Assembly (NCBI GenBank): GCA_945918815.1
Contig: CAMEIU010000127.1
Coordinates: forward strand, 1 to 6,086
Origin: an uncultured Clostridia bacterium
GTDB taxonomy: Bacteria > Bacillota > Clostridia > Oscillospirales > Oscillospiraceae
DNA: 6,086 bases
Direction: 5' to 3'
Part shown: positions 5,151 to 6,086 of the stretch, piece by piece
Position numbering within the stretch: position 1 is the stretch's first letter
Layout of the letters: each line of letters opens with the position of its first letter
The notes under the pieces: generated by a model
The model's input: the letters and a program-made list of their open reading frames with translations, nothing else
The model's database searches: none
Told to the model about the DNA's origin: nothing
Made by a program: the position numbers and the translations under genes

Positions 5151-5221
5151 CGTAGGGGCGGCTATCAGCCGCCCGTTGACACTTGGCTTTGGATTGCGGG
5201 CGGCTAATAGCCGCCCCAACG
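5151..5221. repeat. Palindromic repeat pair 2 (REP/BIME-like)
   Basis: Units 5151-5175 and 5197-5221 are reverse complements of each other with 2 differences in 25, separated by 21 nt. Each is itself a hairpin: the first has 8-bp arms and a 3-nt centre (5156-5174), the second 9-bp arms and a 1-nt centre (5198-5216). The GTAGGGG-type sides face outward, opposite to pair 1. Overall length (71 bp) and spacer almost match pair 1 (72 bp, 20 nt), and the hairpin cores share the GGGCGGC..GCCGCCC design. It lies between convergent genes and is non-coding. Confidence 0.75.
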
Positions 5222-5289
5222 ACCAGCTTTCGTTCACCGTAGTGCGCATAAAACGCGTGTCGATTGTGAGGCGCAAAGTTCCTACCATC

Positions 5290-5315
5290 GGGCCACCGCA
5301 AGGGCCGCCCCTGCG
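5290..5315 (-). repeat. Single decayed copy of a related GC palindrome
   Basis: On the minus strand it reads CGCAGGGGCGGCCCTTGCGG then TGGCCC, the same GGGGCGG head as the paired units but a different loop. GGGC/GCCC arms remain (5290-5293 with 5307-5310); the next two pairs are lost, as if mutated from a full palindrome. It sits 5 nt past the stop of the small HTH gene. Confidence 0.45.
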
Positions 5316-5320
5316 AGCCT

Positions 5321-5542
5321 CTATTCCGCGATCCTTTCTTCGTCCGCCTCCCATTCCAGCAGGTCGCCGGGCTGGCATTGGAGGACCTGGCAGATTTTGT
5401 TCAGGGTTTCCAGCTTCACGGCCTTGGCCCGGCCGGTCTTGAAAATGGACAGATTTGCCAATGTGATGCCCACCTGTTCGGACAGCTCCGTCAGGGTCAT
5501 CTTCCGCTTGGCCAGCATCACGTCCAGTCGAATGATAATCAT
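5321..5542 (-). CDS. Small YozG-like Cro/C1-type HTH transcriptional regulator
   Basis: 73 residues, essentially one HTH domain. It opens MIIIRLDVMLAKRKMTLTEL; the helix-turn-helix covers about 16-38 ('TLTELSEQVGITLANLSIFK'), followed by 'LETLNKICQVLQCQPGDLLE' (44-63), the typical ending of the YozG group. It should bind DNA as a dimer. The ATG at 5542 has a GAGGG SD (5554-5550) overlapping the stop codon of the upstream DUF2975 gene, with 10 nt between the genes, so the two are co-transcribed and probably translationally coupled. The same pairing is known in Bacillus (YozG with YoaS). The likely role is regulation of its own operon; no operator can be seen because the operon's upstream region leaves the window. 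Confidence 0.92.
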   Translation of the reverse strand: MIIIRLDVMLAKRKMTLTELSEQVGITLANLSIFKTGRAKAVKLETLNKICQVLQCQPGDLLEWEADEERIAE

Positions 5543-5552
5543 AATGGCGCCC

Positions 5553-6032
5553 TCACACGGTCAGGTCCGCGTCCTGCTGGAGCTGGGCCGATTTGTAGAT
5601 GAGATGGGACAAGGCCGCGGCGCAGACTGCGACGGCTACACCCAGCATATCCGGCAGCAGCGACAGCAGGAACACGCCGGGATGGCTCATGTTGAGAAAC
5701 AGCAGCATGAAGTTGCCGCAGAAGAACAGCGGCACGTCTCCCAAAGCCAGATTGGAGATCCACTTCATCCGGTGAGCGTTGGCCTCGCTGAAGGACCGGT
5801 CCCGCCCGATGTCCGCGGCGATCTTCCAGCCAAAGACCAGGGCGGCATAGCAGGGGATCGCCGTCAGCCAGAACAGAATCAGCCAGGGCCAGAAGCGGTA
5901 GGCCATCTCCGGGTTGTTTCCCGCAATGGACAGGCCGGATAGGGGCAGCACGATGAAGTAGATCAGAAGCCCCAGCGCGGCCAGGCAGAGAATGGCGAAT
6001 TTGAGCCAATGGGACAGGGAAGATTGTTTCAT
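5553..6032 (-). CDS. DUF2975 domain-containing membrane protein (YoaS-like)
   Basis: 159 residues with four predicted membrane helices at about 9-31, 47-72, 95-114 and 119-145. The loop between helices 2 and 3 has 'DRSFSEANAHRMKWIS' (78-93), the conserved DUF2975 feature (Phe-Ser, then Asn and a basic residue before the next helix). Function is unknown; the family is very often encoded next to a small YozG-type HTH protein, as here. The ATG at 6032 gives a good N-terminus (basic residues before helix 1), but no SD is visible upstream, so initiation may be weak, leaderless or coupled to something beyond the window. An overlapping ATG at 6036 opens a different frame lacking family features. Confidence 0.88.
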   Translation of the reverse strand: MKQSSLSHWLKFAILCLAALGLLIYFIVLPLSGLSIAGNNPEMAYRFWPWLILFWLTAIPCYAALVFGWKIAADIGRDRSFSEANAHRMKWISNLALGDVPLFFCGNFMLLFLNMSHPGVFLLSLLPDMLGVAVAVCAAALSHLIYKSAQLQQDADLTV

Positions 6033-6086
6033 ACATAGGGTTTACTGAATGGCTGGAATATCTGGAAATCTCGGAAAAATGACCAG
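6033..6086. other. Upstream end of the DUF2975 operon, nothing assignable
   Basis: These 54 bp precede the DUF2975 start. I see no SD, no convincing -10/-35 pair and no coding remnant; the promoter probably lies beyond the right edge or is weak. Confidence 0.4.

Noticed and set aside
4493..5301. Long minus-strand frames opposite the TPM gene
   Set aside because: They arise from the GC-rich Pro/Gly/Arg and Gly/Ser repeats and cross the bidirectional terminator; no domain is recognisable.
4025..5315. CRISPR array or IS inverted repeats from the palindromic units
   Set aside because: Units are in alternating orientation with only two per block, spacers are single, and there is no cas gene, transposase or target-site duplication.

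Overview
The window is about 6.1 kb of GC-rich bacterial chromosome with AT-rich intergenic promoters, strong Shine-Dalgarno (SD) sites and sigma-A type promoters. The gene content (xpaC-telA pair, YozG/DUF2975 pair, clostridial-type Rpe, MATE exporter next to an HTH-TPR regulator) and the small 'TAGGGGCGG...CCGCCC' intergenic palindromes suggest a high-GC Bacillota/Clostridia gut lineage, most likely Oscillospiraceae (Flavonifractor/Oscillibacter-like). That taxonomic call is inference from gene types and style, not from a search.

Layout. (1) Positions 1-300: the first 30 codons of a MATE-family exporter run leftward out of the window, with a near-consensus promoter. Diverging from it is an XRE-type regulator with a TPR-like C-terminal half (301-1170), with its own promoter and a small inverted repeat at the expected start of transcription. 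(2) 1183-1839 (minus): ribulose-5-phosphate 3-epimerase, rpe, meeting the regulator tail to tail with 12 bp between. Rpe has a near-perfect extended -10 promoter and an unusually long, GC-rich leader of about 168 nt that can fold into several hairpins, some mutually exclusive. (3) 2126-5071 (plus): xpaC, telA, and a membrane-anchored TPM-domain protein with a Pro/Gly/Arg-rich then Gly/Ser/Arg-rich tail. xpaC and telA are translationally coupled; the third gene follows after a 154-nt gap holding a palindromic repeat pair and has no clear promoter of its own. (4) 5072-5320: a strong bidirectional hairpin terminator, a second palindromic pair and a decayed single copy. (5) 5321-6032 (minus): a DUF2975 four-helix membrane protein followed by a small YozG-like HTH regulator, an operon converging on the TPM gene.

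How the genes may work together. The regulator at 301 is well placed to control itself and the divergent MATE exporter. XpaC (membrane hairpin plus cytoplasmic helical domain), TelA (cytoplasmic helical protein) and the TPM protein look like one envelope-associated, stress-type module of unknown mechanism. The YozG-like regulator and DUF2975 form a commonly seen regulator/membrane-protein pair. Rpe is housekeeping (pentose phosphate pathway); its leader is the least explained part of the window. No tRNA, rRNA, CRISPR array, transposase or phage gene was seen.
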